Part shown: positions 17,801 to 31,467 of the stretch, piece after piece
How positions within the stretch are numbered: position 1 is the first letter of the stretch
How the letters are laid out: each line of letters opens with the position of its first letter
Source of the DNA: Hymenolepis diminuta
Lineage: Eukaryota > Platyhelminthes > Cestoda > Cyclophyllidea > Hymenolepididae
Reading direction: 5' to 3'
Assembly (NCBI GenBank): GCA_900708905.1
Contig: CAADRB010000006.1
Coordinates: 2,447,927-2,511,926 of the forward strand
Length of the DNA stretch: 64,000 bases
The notes under the pieces: generated by a model
Seen by the model: the letters and a program-made list of their open reading frames with translations, nothing else
What the model was told of the DNA's origin: nothing
Database searches by the model: none
Position numbers and translations under genes: made by a program

Positions 17801-20800
17801 CTGCCACATGATAGCTTCTCTTTGTAACTCGTGGTTGCTTTTTTAAGAAGCAAATTAACTACCTCGTAAGACACTTTTCACTCTATCCCTGAAAATTAGA
17901 GCTAAATTACAAGCTTAAGCACCTGCTTCATGAGACGTGACCTTAATTGACATTTCATTTCATTTTTTTATAGAACTAAGGTTATAAAAGTTTAAAATAA
18001 ACAGTGTGGGTGGTAGTTAGTCACGATTAATGTCTGCATCACATGAAAGTCACATTTTAGCAACTACTATTTTAAGAAGCTTATGTAGTTAGGTCTTCTG
18101 CTCTAACGATATACAGAAGGTCAATCTCGTCTAGTTGATAAAGACTCACACTGTCTTGATTTTAATAGACATCCAGCTATTTTGATTTATATGATGTAAT
18201 TATCCCATATGAGTTTGAATATGAAGAGAATTAAGTAAATATGAATTAATTTCTAAAATTACCACTTTCTCAGAACCTGGAGATGCTCTATTCAAGCAAA
18301 AGTATTAAGCGGTCATTTGTGTAGTGGTTAAACGTCTGATCAAAAGCTGTGCTCATCTATGCTCATTGGTGCGCTCTCTATGATGTGAAAGGTTAATTCT
18401 GATCAACAAGTGCAAGGCAATAAAAGCTTCCCAGGATATTTTTGCTGCATTCGAGTCACAAGTCAGTTGGTCTCTTCTTTTATTAGGCTTGTTAAGTTTA
18501 TTTAAACACTTATATCAACTATTTTCTTGGGTATAAATATACTCTCTTTTTTAGTATTTACTTATGATTTATAAGATTTTCAAGAATGCTCGCATGTAGT
18601 ACAGTGCAACCATACTTCATTCAAACTTATATCAAAGTGAAATAGATAAATTAAGATTTATGTATCCGTGTGAAAACTTATTACTTATTTTTAGTCATAG
18701 CTATACATTTGGACACCATGTCTTAAGTTTTTAATATGAGATTCAGTTAAACTCTGGCCACAGGTTAGACGGTTTGAATTATGGTTATGGAAACGGAACT
18801 TGACTCTAAGATAAGTATCACACTTATTAAAACCCATATTTGTATTTGGGTTTTTGGTAAATTTGAGGAAAAGGGCGTTTAGAATAGGGTGCGCACAAAG
18901 TGACAGGTATATATTACGGGGCTACGCCTCAAAATAATGCATGTAAACTATGATTAAAGAAATACAATTTAACTATTAGCTGCTTGATTCCAGTATGCAA
19001 GTTCTACCGCTTCTAGATCACCTGCTCTTCGCCCACTTTATCATATTTCAGACAAAATGCATATTGTCTTAATGTAAGATTAAACAATACAATGATCCAT
19101 TTTCACTTTGTTTGTGATGGGCGCCTTTCCGAATTCTTTGAACGAATTGTGGCTTTTTTCTTCTGTTATGTTAGGAGTTAATATCGCAATTTACGATTCC
19201 TCTCCGTATATTAAATTAAGAAGTGGACATTTATTTTGGATGAATTTTTGCACGACCGAGCAAATGTGGAGTGAATTTTGGGAAAAGTTGGAAAGATGTC
19301 AATTATATATGAAATATAATATTCTATGATGGATTAAATAATGTAAATCGATGGAAATACTACAATAAATTTCGAAACTTCAAATAGTTTTTCTAGTAAA
19401 TTTACCCATAAATTCTCCTCCATTTCAGTTATTCCGAGGTCTAAGTTTTAGAAAAATTTTTTTTTTGATGGAAGAAAATCTAGATTTTGGAAATGGTATA
19501 ATTAAATTAGCTGATTTAAAGTTCCCTCGAGATGGAGCGAAATGTCCGTTAATTTCACAGATCAATTAATTACGATATGAAAAGCAATTATACGATACAT
19601 TATAGATGAAACGCACACAATTTTTTCCATTTCTGTCACCTAATGCTGATTCCGAATATTTCTATCTATAAATTTAGAGGTATAAACTTAAATGAATCAT
19701 GCCAGATATAACAATAAGGTATAAGTAGTATAAATATCAATGACCGTTTGCATTAACTGTTAATTTTAATTCCCTGTTAAAAATTAAGAACGCACACATA
19801 TCTTATCTAAGTAGTAAGAATCAAACTGCCTTTTATAAAGTTAAGTAAATGCGTTCATTTTGGTGTGATTTACAGAAATTTCTGCCTTTTTATGATTTAC
19901 TCTCAAGCATAATAGAAAATAGAAGATAATTATGGAATATCAGGCATATTATTAAAAAACTTGAGATAAGAGTAGAAGGTACATTGAACTGTATGCTGAT
20001 AAGAGATATTAAGTGGATGGGGTAGGAAGAATAAGATTATAGAAGGATATTTATAGGCTTAGTAATGGAAATGACGACCAAGAAGTTCGGCCGAAAAGCC
20101 AAAAGCAAAAAGATCCTGATATCGAATCGGGTCATCGGTAAACCTCTTAAATCTATGTAATGATCAGTTATATCTATCTCATTAAAATTTATTGAAAATT
20201 ACTGCTTAATTTAGCAGATTAAACAAATATATTTAAATTGCATAAAAACCAAAATAGGGGGACTGATTATATGAAAGCATTGAAATAAAATTTTATTTAA
20301 TTTTGAATTTTTGTTGTTATTTCTCTGGCATTTTAAATATGCACTTAGAAGATTAGCAAAAAATTCACTCGAAAATATTTAGTAATTATTGAATTACCTG
20401 CCTGCCCCTTGCAGGCAAGTTAATATGTTTGGTAATGTTAGGACATGTGGTTTAGCGATCCCCTCAAGTGCCGCACGAACAATTTAAGGGCGAAATAATG
20501 AGAAAATGCAAATTAGTCTTAAAGTCATAGTAATTTTATTTCGGATAATTTTAAGCACTTTTAATTCCTTTTGCCAATCGGGCTCACCTTCTATGAGCGT
20601 GATAGCTTAAAAATCATTCAAACCTCTTTTCAAGCAAATTAAGCTTTTGCAAAAGACGGCATCAATTAAATTTTGTTGAGTTCTGCTATGTTTGAAATGT
20701 GTTTTAGTCTCATTTGTTAATCCAAAATCATGGGAAATCAAAAATGAATCAAAGCGAAATGACAACTTACTTAAATATCGCGGATATGAACCCGGAGATC

Positions 20801-21005
20801 AAATCATGAAATTGGAGCTCTAGGACAGTTAGAAATTAGTGTTAGTAAATCCCATTATGATTTATGAGAGTGTTATTTCATTAGGACTCTTTACGTATAG
20901 ACTTCGTTCAATCTTATACTGGACTATTTTGCTTTTCCCCTTATTCAGCTACTATCTCATGATTAAGAATTTTAGTTACTATCAGTTAAGACAGCAAAAC
21001 GAAAA
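14851..21005. other. gene-free stretch with a SINE tail
   Basis: No gene recognised. Several ORFs of 60-88 codons lack conserved motifs or biased codon use. An A-box-like TGTGTAGTGGTTAAACGTC near 18320 lacks a B box at the right distance and is not called a tRNA. Confidence 0.45.
16310..16385 (+). repeat. SINE tail fragment
   Basis: The stretch AATTTGGGTCTCTCAACGGG followed by GAGGCTCCATTAAA matches the tail of the SINE at 14654-14850 (AATTTGAGTCTCTCATTGG then AGAGGCCCAATGAA). The tRNA-like head is missing, so this is a 5'-truncated or heavily decayed copy in the opposite orientation. Confidence 0.45.
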
Positions 21006-21120
21006 CACTAATTTTGATTGTGGGAAGCAACTGAAATTGATCCTCAGAAAGTATAATTAAAAATAAAGGGGAGGGATCAAAATGACGCTGTGAGGAACTT
21101 CAAGATCTCCAAGATTCTCA
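21006..21120 (+). repeat. RepB dispersed repeat, copy 2
   Basis: Partner of 9956-10065. It shares TGTGGGAAGCAACTGAAA, a purine-rich core (GGGGAGGGATCAAAATGACG) and the end CTCCAAGA. The two lie 11 kb apart in direct orientation with many substitutions, so they are old. Confidence 0.55.
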
Positions 21121-21166
21121 CTTTATCTGAACAAATTTTGCGAATTAGGTAGCTCAGACTCCAAAT

Positions 21167-21433
21167 TCAATGTTCATGATTCGCCACCCGGATTGCCGCA
21201 AATGCACATCTATGATGTTCATTGCTCACTGACCGGTTCTGTGATTGTAATAGTCGGCCATACCACTCCAGTTCATTCTCTTTTTCAACTTTTGAGAAGG
21301 CAAATGGTCTTACGGAATATTTCGCAGCTGAAAGTGTTAACGTAGCAGGAACAAGGCATCTGAAATTGTTAAATTTGCAAATTTTGTTAATTATTGTTGC
21401 ACTAGCACTATAATTGGGAAGAAAACGAAGCAA
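21167..21433 (-). pseudogene. small coding-like ORF, possible gene fragment or retrocopy
   Basis: An ATG-initiated 88-codon frame, unusual for this AT-rich stretch because its second half uses mixed codons and charged residues (FAFSKVEKENELEWYGRLL). The first 30-40 residues are hydrophobic and basic with few acids (MLRFLPNYSASATIINKICK), like a mitochondrial presequence. An internal TTTAACAATTTCAG could be a splice acceptor, so this may be the 3' exon of something or a fossil. I do not recognise the family. RepB copy 2 lies just upstream on the plus strand. Confidence 0.25.
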
Positions 21434-23471
21434 GGTATCATTAATATTTTGATAAGACCTCTGAGTTTTTCCCTAAATAGCCTCTTCTAGACACAAAGCT
21501 GTGCACTTTCTCTAATCTCAATTCATAATCCATAAGTAGTACATAAGGTAGAGTAGATGGAGTCCGGAAAACAGACGAAAATACGGGATATTTTTTTCCC
21601 AATTATCCGTGACATTTGTGCAATGTGTCACTACAAGATTAGCCTTTATATAAGCCCAAAAGCTCAAAAAACTCAATTTTCTTATAGAACTATTGCAACA
21701 GGTCTCTTAACTTAATCAGCGCTAAAAGTCGAAACCTTAAGATGGCGCTCTTTCTGAAAGATTTGACAATCAATTTGATCTGACTAATTACCTTAGTGTC
21801 AAAATTGATGTTTGTTTTCTATGCATACAGAAGTAGATATAAAGGTAGTTGTATCGGAAGCAGAACATCGGAACAAGATGCAAACTGAGCAAATTAGAAT
21901 TTCAAGGGGAAAATTTAGCAAAATTTTAATACATTTATAGATGTTATTTATTGAATATCCTCACTAAATAACAAAAGCTGAATTTAACCAAGTTTAAACC
22001 TTCTATGACTCTTCATGTAAATATTCGTCAGCAGTTATCTGCTTGGGGTTGCGAGTTCGGACAAATATTCAAATTTCTCACTTGGGGAAATATAATTGGG
22101 GCTAGGTAACGGTTGCAGTTAGGATATTTTCCTAAAACGTATTTTTGAATTTTAAGACCATCTGGTTGGAGCTAAGCTTGCTAGGCTAGTGGATTTAGTG
22201 TGGATTTCATGAGTAAAGACTTGCATGCATTTCACATTTCATCCGACTCAACTTTGTCTGATTGCAAGCGAATGCATACACATGAATAAATCAAGTTTGA
22301 AAGGTTGGGATGTCATTCCTATCTGTAGGGCTTTTAAGTTGCTAGTACCTATTAACTGAGTGATATTTCCTTTAAATTGGAGTGGTCTTCCTATTACCTC
22401 TTAATTGCTCTAAAATTGCAGATATTTTGACTAAATCATCTTACATTTTCCCATATTTTATTCTTTCGTGATTTACGATTTTCTACCTAAAACAGTTATT
22501 TGCAATGAGTAAGTGCATCAAATTTTATACTGCATTCTTAATATGAGTTGTAATTAGTGCACATTAGGTTGACACAGTCATTAAATCGTGTACATATCGC
22601 GCTGAAGTGTCGGAGTCAATAACTGAATGCTCTTTCAGATTCAACGTAAAGGTCAAAATAGACATAATATTTTTAAAACACAAATCAGGCTTATGCTAAT
22701 GCTAAGTATAGAATGAAATATGAAAATAAATAATACCCATTCCAAATAATACAAAATCGGTCATTAAGAACATATTGATACATTGTAAACCAGTATAGTT
22801 AGCTAGCCCTGGGCGATTCAGTTCTGACGGACATTTATTAAGGTCGGATTATTTAAATCTTTGTTCTAGTTCGAAAGTAAACATGGAACTATCAAATTGT
22901 AGTGATGAAAGAACATATATATGTATATATTTATATTTAAATTTATTTATTCATTGAAACCATAGTACCATATGAAATCATTGCGTCTTCACAGTAACCT
23001 GGGAGCAACCAGTTTTGTTCTCTGATATCGTCAACTTCATTCACTTAGCGCAGCTGGAAAAGAAATTTCTAATCATCCTAGGTTGATGACTACTGTTTTC
23101 CAAATATTACAAAAAGGAATATAAAACCACATTTTTACTTATTCCAAAAAATCTTATATCCATCAATAGATAGTAAAATATCATACAAAAACTTGCAAAC
23201 CTATTGATCCTCAAACCACATTAAATGAGTACAGACGCACCTAAAATTTTACCATAGCTCTTATCTCACAATCTGCATGTGTATATAACGTGTACTTTGA
23301 GGCTTTTCTTACTATTCGACATGGGTATTTTATTGGCTTGTCCTTGCGTCATCTCTTTGTCCAAATCATACGTGGAAAATTGATTGTCCTTAAATTTCAG
23401 TGCATGATTCCTTAGTGGCATTAAATATAACAGTATGTTAGTAAACAAACTCTGAGTTAGTATTTAAAATT
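21434..23471. other. gene-free AT-rich stretch
   Basis: No exon or RNA gene recognised. A B-box-like GGTTGCGAGTTCGGAC near 22049 has no convincing A box. An AT-only palindromic patch sits near 22914-22945. Confidence 0.4.
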
Positions 23472-24179
23472 TTATGATTTACACTTAGTTAACTTATAAC
23501 TAGCTATAAAAATTGAAGCCATCGTTATTATAGATATTAAGTAGCCATTTATGTAAATCTGGGTTTCCACTAGAGCTACAGTAGCATAGGCCAAGAAGAT
23601 GAAAAAACACCAATATCTCAACGACGGCTTCATTTTTAAGATAATATTAAATTGATGCACAAATTTAGATAGGCTTGCTGATTTGTCAGGAGAAAATTCA
23701 TTCCCGAAGACAGGCATTCAGAGGCAGCAACAGAAAGATGTTTTTTTCCAAGTTATGGATTCCTTCCACAAAATCTTTATAAATTCAATTTTATTTAAAT
23801 AATTATAGCAAAATACTAAAAATTCTTCGTGTACATCATTTATGTCAATTCTATCTGGTTTTTTTTCAGGAAGGAGTGACCCATCCAAATTTTTAAATTC
23901 AATTTCAAAGTAAGTCAGCACATTATCATCTCGAGTGGCATGCTTTCTTGTTTATTTTTAATACATAAATAAAAAGTTTAGTAATAAATGACTGTCAAAC
24001 TCTTTAAAGAGAACCCACCCCCAATGCCCATCTTCAAAGAAGATAAACATTTTGGGGCCTTCCTGACGAGAGAATTGAATTATACTACGTTTCTCAGCTA
24101 GAATTAGCAAATATGAATGGTAATTAATGATTGAGTAATTGGCCTCGCGATTAGAGTTGTGTAGAGTAAATATGTACAT
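23472..24179 (-). pseudogene. broken reading frame of an unrecognised membrane protein
   Basis: Three ORFs (24179-23958, 23921-23718, 23717-23472) lie in one frame. The 236-codon chain is interrupted only by two nearby TAA codons (23960-23958 and one two codons later) and one TGA (23720-23718). The first part has GPKMFIFFEDGHWGWVLFKE. The middle is hydrophilic (EKKPDRIDINDVHEEF) and ends in a cysteine cluster SFCCCL before the TGA. The last part starts with an ATG next to the TGA and contains two likely membrane helices, around YWCFFIFLAYATVALV and YLISIITMASIFIAS. Random AT-rich DNA should hit a stop about every 15 codons, so the openness suggests past coding. The first two stops could be spliced out, but no clear splice pair is seen. 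Family unknown. Confidence 0.35.
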
Positions 24180-27100
24180 TTTAGAAGGTCAACACAATAG
24201 AAAATTAAATGAATATAAAATTCGGTACGACAAGTGCCTTATGTTAAATAAGGGAAAAAATAACTACTGCATTTAAATATTTACCAATACATGAACATCC
24301 ATTATACATATTCATATAAAAAACAAGATTATACTGATATGGAATGTTAAAACCCTATGGGGTGCAGAAATGGAACACATGATAGTTTATATACTTTTTA
24401 AGCTTGTACTGTCAGCATCATAATACGTTCCCACTTTTGGTGAAGTTTTCAGAAAGACTTGTGAATGAAGGTAGTAAGAATCAACTATTTTATTAAGCTT
24501 GGAAGGGGTTGTAAATACGATAATAACAACATTAAGCGTCTATTCTGAATATTAACGGTAGTCTCTCAAACTGAGGAGTTCATTCCCCTTTTGGTCACCA
24601 ATAGTTAGTTGCAATTTTAGTCTTCACAATGTATTCTTACAACCACCTCCTGTTTGGAAGGTAATTTTCGCAATTAATAAGAAAACTTGGTAAACAGGCT
24701 CCAGCCCATATCTATACCTAATATGAGTACTCTCGGAGTTGAATTGAATGTTAATATATCATGCAATGGGCTGACAGCTAAAACCTCTAAACCTTCCAGT
24801 ATGTGGGGTGAATTATTAGTTTAATGCAAAAAATATTATCAAAATTGTTTCGAAAAATTGTTTATTTGCTTTAACAATAAAAATTGCATTTCCTAGAGCC
24901 AAACCCGTGGAGAAAAATTAATTTTCAACTTTCTTTATTTATAACCGAAATCTGTTGAATTTACCTCTTAAAATTTTAATTACTTCATATATTATTTGAT
25001 AAGTGGGACTGTCTGGAATTGTCTCCGTCTAAAAAGCGCCAGTACTTATCTTCAAGTTGGCCATTTATGAAGTCTGGAAATTGATTTAAGTACTACGCAG
25101 TAGTACTTACGAGGCAAGATTAAGTTTCTTTATCAACGCAAATAAGTCTTTGTTTATAAAATAGCTAACCAGTATTAAATTCTGTTGTTGATTATCATCA
25201 CTGCGTGGATTGTCAGAACAAAATGGAAAGAGTATTCAACTTAATTAAAAATAGTTAAAGTGATGAAATAAATAATCCAATAATTTTTATTCATAAATAT
25301 GAATTTAGATATCTATGGGATCAATAAATGCATGCTAGTAATATTCTAAAGAAATAGGAATCAAACTAAAATATTGAAATCAAAGTCTGGAGATTAAAAT
25401 GAGCCAAGTTGTAGGCTTCCAGTTAAACCATAAGGTCATCATCGTTTAATATACTGGAAATGTTGCTCAACAAATGTTATTTAGGGTAGCTTTATTTCGT
25501 TCTTAAGATAGTCTTTAAACAAGGCTCGTAGATAATTCCTGTTTTACTAAAAAAGGTAAAGATTACTGTTTGTTGGCGGTCAATAAGTGTTGTAAAATTA
25601 ATAAAACAGTGTGGAAGAACAAGAAAAAAATATTTTTGGTCACCATGCACCTTTGTTTAATCTGCATTCAAAAGGTCGATCTCGTTTGTCCACATTCAAG
25701 AATTCGGGTGGTGAAAAGCACTACTTGGTTCTACTCAGCAGAAAGAGATAACTGACAGTAAATTTCTCATCAGAGCGGTATTTAACTCTTTCTCATTCAA
25801 AAGTGTTTAACACTTATTAAGTTGAGGAATTTATAATTAATTGCTTGTAGAATTTCAACATTTTATTTTTCCTTATAATAACAACAAAATCAAGTCATTT
25901 AGAGAGTGATTTGTTTGATAGGACTTAAAATATTAGGTCATTTGATGGAATTAATAGCACACCAGGTATGAGCGCTAATTTTAATCATCAATTAAACTAT
26001 TTTCATAGCTTTTCCCATATATTTTTACTATTTTCCGACTTACGTGTACTCGAAATTGGGTAAATACAGTTGAAAAGAATACTGTAACTACATTGCTGTA
26101 TGTGCTGACTAAAAAGTGAAACTGAAAGTTAGATAAAGCCTTCTTTGATGCTCTCAACCATGTATAACTATAAATTACAAAATAAAAGACATTACATTTC
26201 ATAACATTAGCACAAAAATTATAAATCAATCAATGGCGAAGCCAATCACCGCAGTTCTTGTTGAACCGCAAGTATAAAGCCCTTGTTTTCTAAAATTTAT
26301 TAAGTATTCTCACTATTATTTCTGTTAAAACTAATTATTCTCCTAAAAGTCTCCATTCAGAGTAGTGAGATCTGTCATCTTGAATTTCAATCCTTTTTAA
26401 TCCGGTCTCTAAATATTTAACTGGAATTTGCAGTGGCGTTCCATTTTCCGAAAACTAAACCATCTTTGAAAAAAGATTAGAAGCCAATTTACTTAAGACG
26501 TAAAATTGATAATGCATAGTTTGGAATCTTTATTCATATTAATTACCTAAAATTATCAAAAATTCAACGTTCATATTGAATTTTAATAAAATTTTAGCTT
26601 CAAATAAACGCTCTCTTGCTAAATTTCTTGTGATTTTTTGATTACAACCACTTTTGTTTCCCTCCACAAATCTTGATAAGCGTATACTGTTTCAGTGATA
26701 TTCTTTTGTTTAGCAAGTAATAAGTATAATGCAATCTTTCAAAAACCTCCCTTTTTTGTTATAGGATTTACCATACCAAAATCAAATAACTGTCTCTTCA
26801 TCTGATAATACTGGTCTTGTGGTTATTTTACTTTAATATACAATCTATACAGTTAGGCTTCTAGAAGGTTAGTAATCAAGATTTCATCTCTATTGTTTTG
26901 ATTGTTCATTTTTTAAATTATTTAATAATTGTTAGTATTAACTTAATTATGTATTGTAAGTACGCAGAGTTGTTCCAGTAATGCGCTTGACAGAAATTAA
27001 TTTTAAATTCTATATTTTGTTAATGATCTTCTTCCATACTTCCATCTGGGGAAAATTTTATTTGCATCAAATAGTTAATTCGCGAGTTCTCTTCCTTAAT

Positions 27101-28303
27101 TTATATTCATCTTCCTTTGCGCCGATGAGTACTGTATTATATATTTCAAAACTCCAACAAACCCATTTTTACCTTACACCCATACCATAATACTCGCGAT
27201 CTCAATTGTGACTCCTCGCTGTTGTACTCGTCATTCTTACCCACAGTTGACCTTGAAAGTCCTATTTGAATATGCTAAATATGTACCATATAAATACACA
27301 AACGCTCTTTTTCCCGCCTTCGTGGTTACTTGCAATAAACTCTGCTTGTCACTTTTGTCCTTTCTCTCTATGAGAATTATTAGAGAATAGAAGGTGTATT
27401 CTGAGAAATAGCTAAGGAAAAATCGAATACCTTAGCTATCGGATTATCCTTTTAAAAAGTCATTTTTATTATTGTGTTCATGGCAATGCAAAATATTCAA
27501 CAAGCATGTTGTTAAACGAAACAGGACACGGTTTTAATAAGATAAAAAGTGGAAGGAAATGAAGATGAAGCAGGTTCTAATGTCCGAGAAGCAGTAACTT
27601 TCAGAAAAGAGTTTTAAGCTTTGAGTTTACCTTGAGTGATGCCCTTGATCTCGACTGCTAAAATATAGTTCCTATTAATCCCACCTGCTTGCTCTTGGCT
27701 AGAGGACGACAAACAAACTGAAATACCATGATCAACGAAATAGGTAAATTATTCGACCAAAAGGCCTTGAAATTCTTGAATATTATCTCATTCATGAACT
27801 TGGCAGTCAAATAAGGGAATTTAACTACCAAAATATTCCGCAATCACCGTAATTTGTCGGAAAATTTGAACAGCTCAAAGCTTCTAGAATGAAATCAAGA
27901 AAAGTATTAAATTTTACTTGAGACAAATATCACGAACGACTGCAAGAATTAAAATTATTTAGAATTTTTATCCATCATTAACGACATTTTTTCCTGCAGT
28001 TGCCTAAACAAAGTGTTGTCATGTGATGACGCTGTGTAAATCATTTATTGTCCTCCATAAAATTTTGAGGGTTTCATAAATCCTATTTTTACAATAATTT
28101 GTATGATTATTTAAAATAAAATATGCTATCTGAGGAAGTGATTTGACGGTCATCTCGAAGGCAAAGCAGCAAATTCTTGTTAAAAAACGTAACTTAACAA
28201 CGAGGTGGGGGCTAGATTGTATATAAGCAATTGATAAAAGAAAAACATGTTGAATGAATAGGACTTTCAGAAAAAAAATTTTTAATTAATGTTATTGATT
28301 TTG
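24180..28303. other. gene-free AT-rich stretch
   Basis: No exon, RNA gene or repeat recognised; only short unconserved ORFs. Confidence 0.45.
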
Positions 28304-28904
28304 NNNNNNNNNNNNNNNNNNNNNNNNNNNNNNNNNNNNNNNNNNNNNNNNNNNNNNNNNNNNNNNNNNNNNNNNNNNNNNNNNNNNNNNNNNNNNNNNN
28401 NNNNNNNNNNNNNNNNNNNNNNNNNNNNNNNNNNNNNNNNNNNNNNNNNNNNNNNNNNNNNNNNNNNNNNNNNNNNNNNNNNNNNNNNNNNNNNNNNNNN
28501 NNNNNNNNNNNNNNNNNNNNNNNNNNNNNNNNNNNNNNNNNNNNNNNNNNNNNNNNNNNNNNNNNNNNNNNNNNNNNNNNNNNNNNNNNNNNNNNNNNNN
28601 NNNNNNNNNNNNNNNNNNNNNNNNNNNNNNNNNNNNNNNNNNNNNNNNNNNNNNNNNNNNNNNNNNNNNNNNNNNNNNNNNNNNNNNNNNNNNNNNNNNN
28701 NNNNNNNNNNNNNNNNNNNNNNNNNNNNNNNNNNNNNNNNNNNNNNNNNNNNNNNNNNNNNNNNNNNNNNNNNNNNNNNNNNNNNNNNNNNNNNNNNNNN
28801 NNNNNNNNNNNNNNNNNNNNNNNNNNNNNNNNNNNNNNNNNNNNNNNNNNNNNNNNNNNNNNNNNNNNNNNNNNNNNNNNNNNNNNNNNNNNNNNNNNNN
28901 NNNN
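28304..28904. other. assembly gap (N run)
   Basis: 601 undetermined bases. Any ORF predicted across it is an artefact. True gap length may differ. Confidence 0.99.
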
Positions 28905-31467
28905 ATTGAAATAGCCGAGGAAAATGAGGTTCTTTTAATGAAATATGATTCATTTGAATCCCATTGAGATTATTGAAGCTGAATTAACCCTTATAACTCA
29001 AGGTTGAGTATTTTTCCTTTAAAAAGCTCTTTAAATTTTCATATCAGATGATTTCCCGTAGTCAACAGCTATTGCGAGCCATGTTTAAGCATTTTAGAGA
29101 ATATAAAATTTCATGTTTACATTGGTTTAGCGCAACCTATTATGTCAAAGATTTAAAAGAATGCACATAATGACTTATTTTATTAAACTACATAAATGGT
29201 CATTTTTAACTCCACACAGATATCTCTAACTGATGAAATATGCAAAGACCACCTTACTAAAGTATGCAGCATTTAAAACGACTGAACGTTGACAATATGG
29301 TAATTGGAGTCGATAAGACTCCGCACACAGCTAATCTTGATCTAGAACTGACAAATACATCCGATGATCCAACCAACTTTGGCAATAAGTTCTAAACTGA
29401 AAAATCGATGGATCAGGTTCCAAAACTTAAACTTTTGAATATCAAAACCTGATAAGGTAAACTATGTCTGCAAAGTTAAAGTGAGGTAAATTTATGGGCT
29501 CAAAATTCAAAAAAATAGGAGCATTTTAATTTTCAGAAAGTATTCTTTATAATTTTTTCATATTTGATGCATTTTCACAATTGAGTACTTATCGCTGTTA
29601 CTTATGCATCTTTCATGCGAAAACTGAATGTTAACTTCTGCTTGGTGAAACGACGATTAGGTTATTTTCAAGATGATTAAATCTAGTAATGATGGCATTC
29701 AGAAATTTAGTTAATTTTAATTTGAAAACAGATGAGCACCCCTAATGAATGACATTTTCATTAAAATTTTTCATTTCTGAAATTTTTTGGCAATTCTAAT
29801 TTTCGTTATGAAAGTAACGTTAGCTTTTTAACACGTTCTATTTCTTTAATTAAGCTAAAATCAACAACACTACTCCCTTGCAATGCTTATTACGTATGGT
29901 TCATAACTATTCACCATACAAACTGCTTTTATTATGCCTATTAGAGACGTGCATTTCACTAAATAAATTAAAGTTTAGATAAACAAAAATTTGATACAAA
30001 TGTAACCAGAATTTTTTACAGATATTTTAAAATAAATTTTGAAAACTTGCTCTTACATTATTAATAAAATATAAGCATAAATCTTCGAATTACAGTTTTT
30101 TCTATTAACAACTTTTTATTAATGATGTGATTGAAAAACGGTGATTTGATTTACGGAGTTTTGAGGTTTATTCTTGAATGTTTTATAATAATCGGACAAG
30201 TGTGAAAATATCTATCGATAATTTCTACCACCTTTAAATCATTGTCAATATAATTAGAAATTGTTTTTCAGAAGTATTTGATCTCGATCATCCACATTAG
30301 TCTCAGAGTGGTTAGATAAATACTAGTAATAATCAGTCATGGATTTAGGAGGACATTCCGTTGTAATTATTTTTTTAAATTTTCATACTCAAGATTCTTA
30401 AATGGAATGATGATGGGTCTTCTTGATGCAATCTCCATTAAGAGATATTTTAACACCCATTTTGCTCAGACGATAAAGACTCGGATTTCTCTACTTCTTG
30501 CCATGTTTTTCTATTAATATTCGTCAACAGTTGATGTGTTTTTACGGTTATGTTCATGGCGTAGCTTGCATATTTCATAAATCATTGATTACTGAATAAA
30601 CTGGCTACTTAAACGTTTATTTACTACACGGTCTTGGAACTCAAATACCATCTGTTTAAGTGTAATTTATTTTAAATATTAATTATAAAGAAAAATTGTT
30701 CATTTGGGCAGAAACCACATGATATATTTAAATCGAAAGCGTAAAAAGATCCGATTGAATTTGAAATATGGAATCCACTAATTATTGTTTGCGTTCTTCA
30801 GTCCCTAATGAATATATTTTATTGAGGCAAGTAAATAGTTGCATTATCTTACAAAAATGAAGGCCATTCAGTTTATGTAAAAAAAGAATTTTAAACTGAT
30901 CGATCTGAAATTTCACCACTTAAGAGTAACAAATGTTTTGTTTATCTAACTTTTAGGATGTAAACATATTGATATTCTTATATTCTTACGATCAAGAATA
31001 CAATATGCTTGTAATAAATATCATATCTATTTTTATATCAGACGTCAAAATTTCCAATTAAGAATACACTTCATACTTGTTCCTGGTTTTCGTACAAACA
31101 GCAACATGCATTTCTTCATCCGCGTTTAACTATATCAGAGGGCTGTGTATCTCCTTAATATGTTTATGCATCGATTAAAAAATTATGGTCAAGTTAATCC
31201 GATTGGCATAAGGTAAATATTTAAGATAATACTACTAATTACAATCTTTCATCCATTTGTAATCATCGCTGTATCCAAGTTTACCGCATATAAATTAAAC
31301 TACCAAATTTATACTTATAAGTCCTGTTATTTGCCATTGGAAATAATAATTTTATGACAGAGACAGATGCTGTTCGTCAACCTGTATAGTCTATCTGGTA
31401 GAAATTATCATTTCTCTTTGATGCATAGAAGTACTTGACAGATTTATTGCACCAAGAGGCTCTAAGA
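28905..31467. other. gene-free AT-rich stretch
   Basis: Nothing recognised between the gap and the mariner element. Confidence 0.45.

Noticed and set aside
28282..28953. Long ORFs of 206-223 codons on both strands
   Set aside because: They consist of undetermined bases in the N run.
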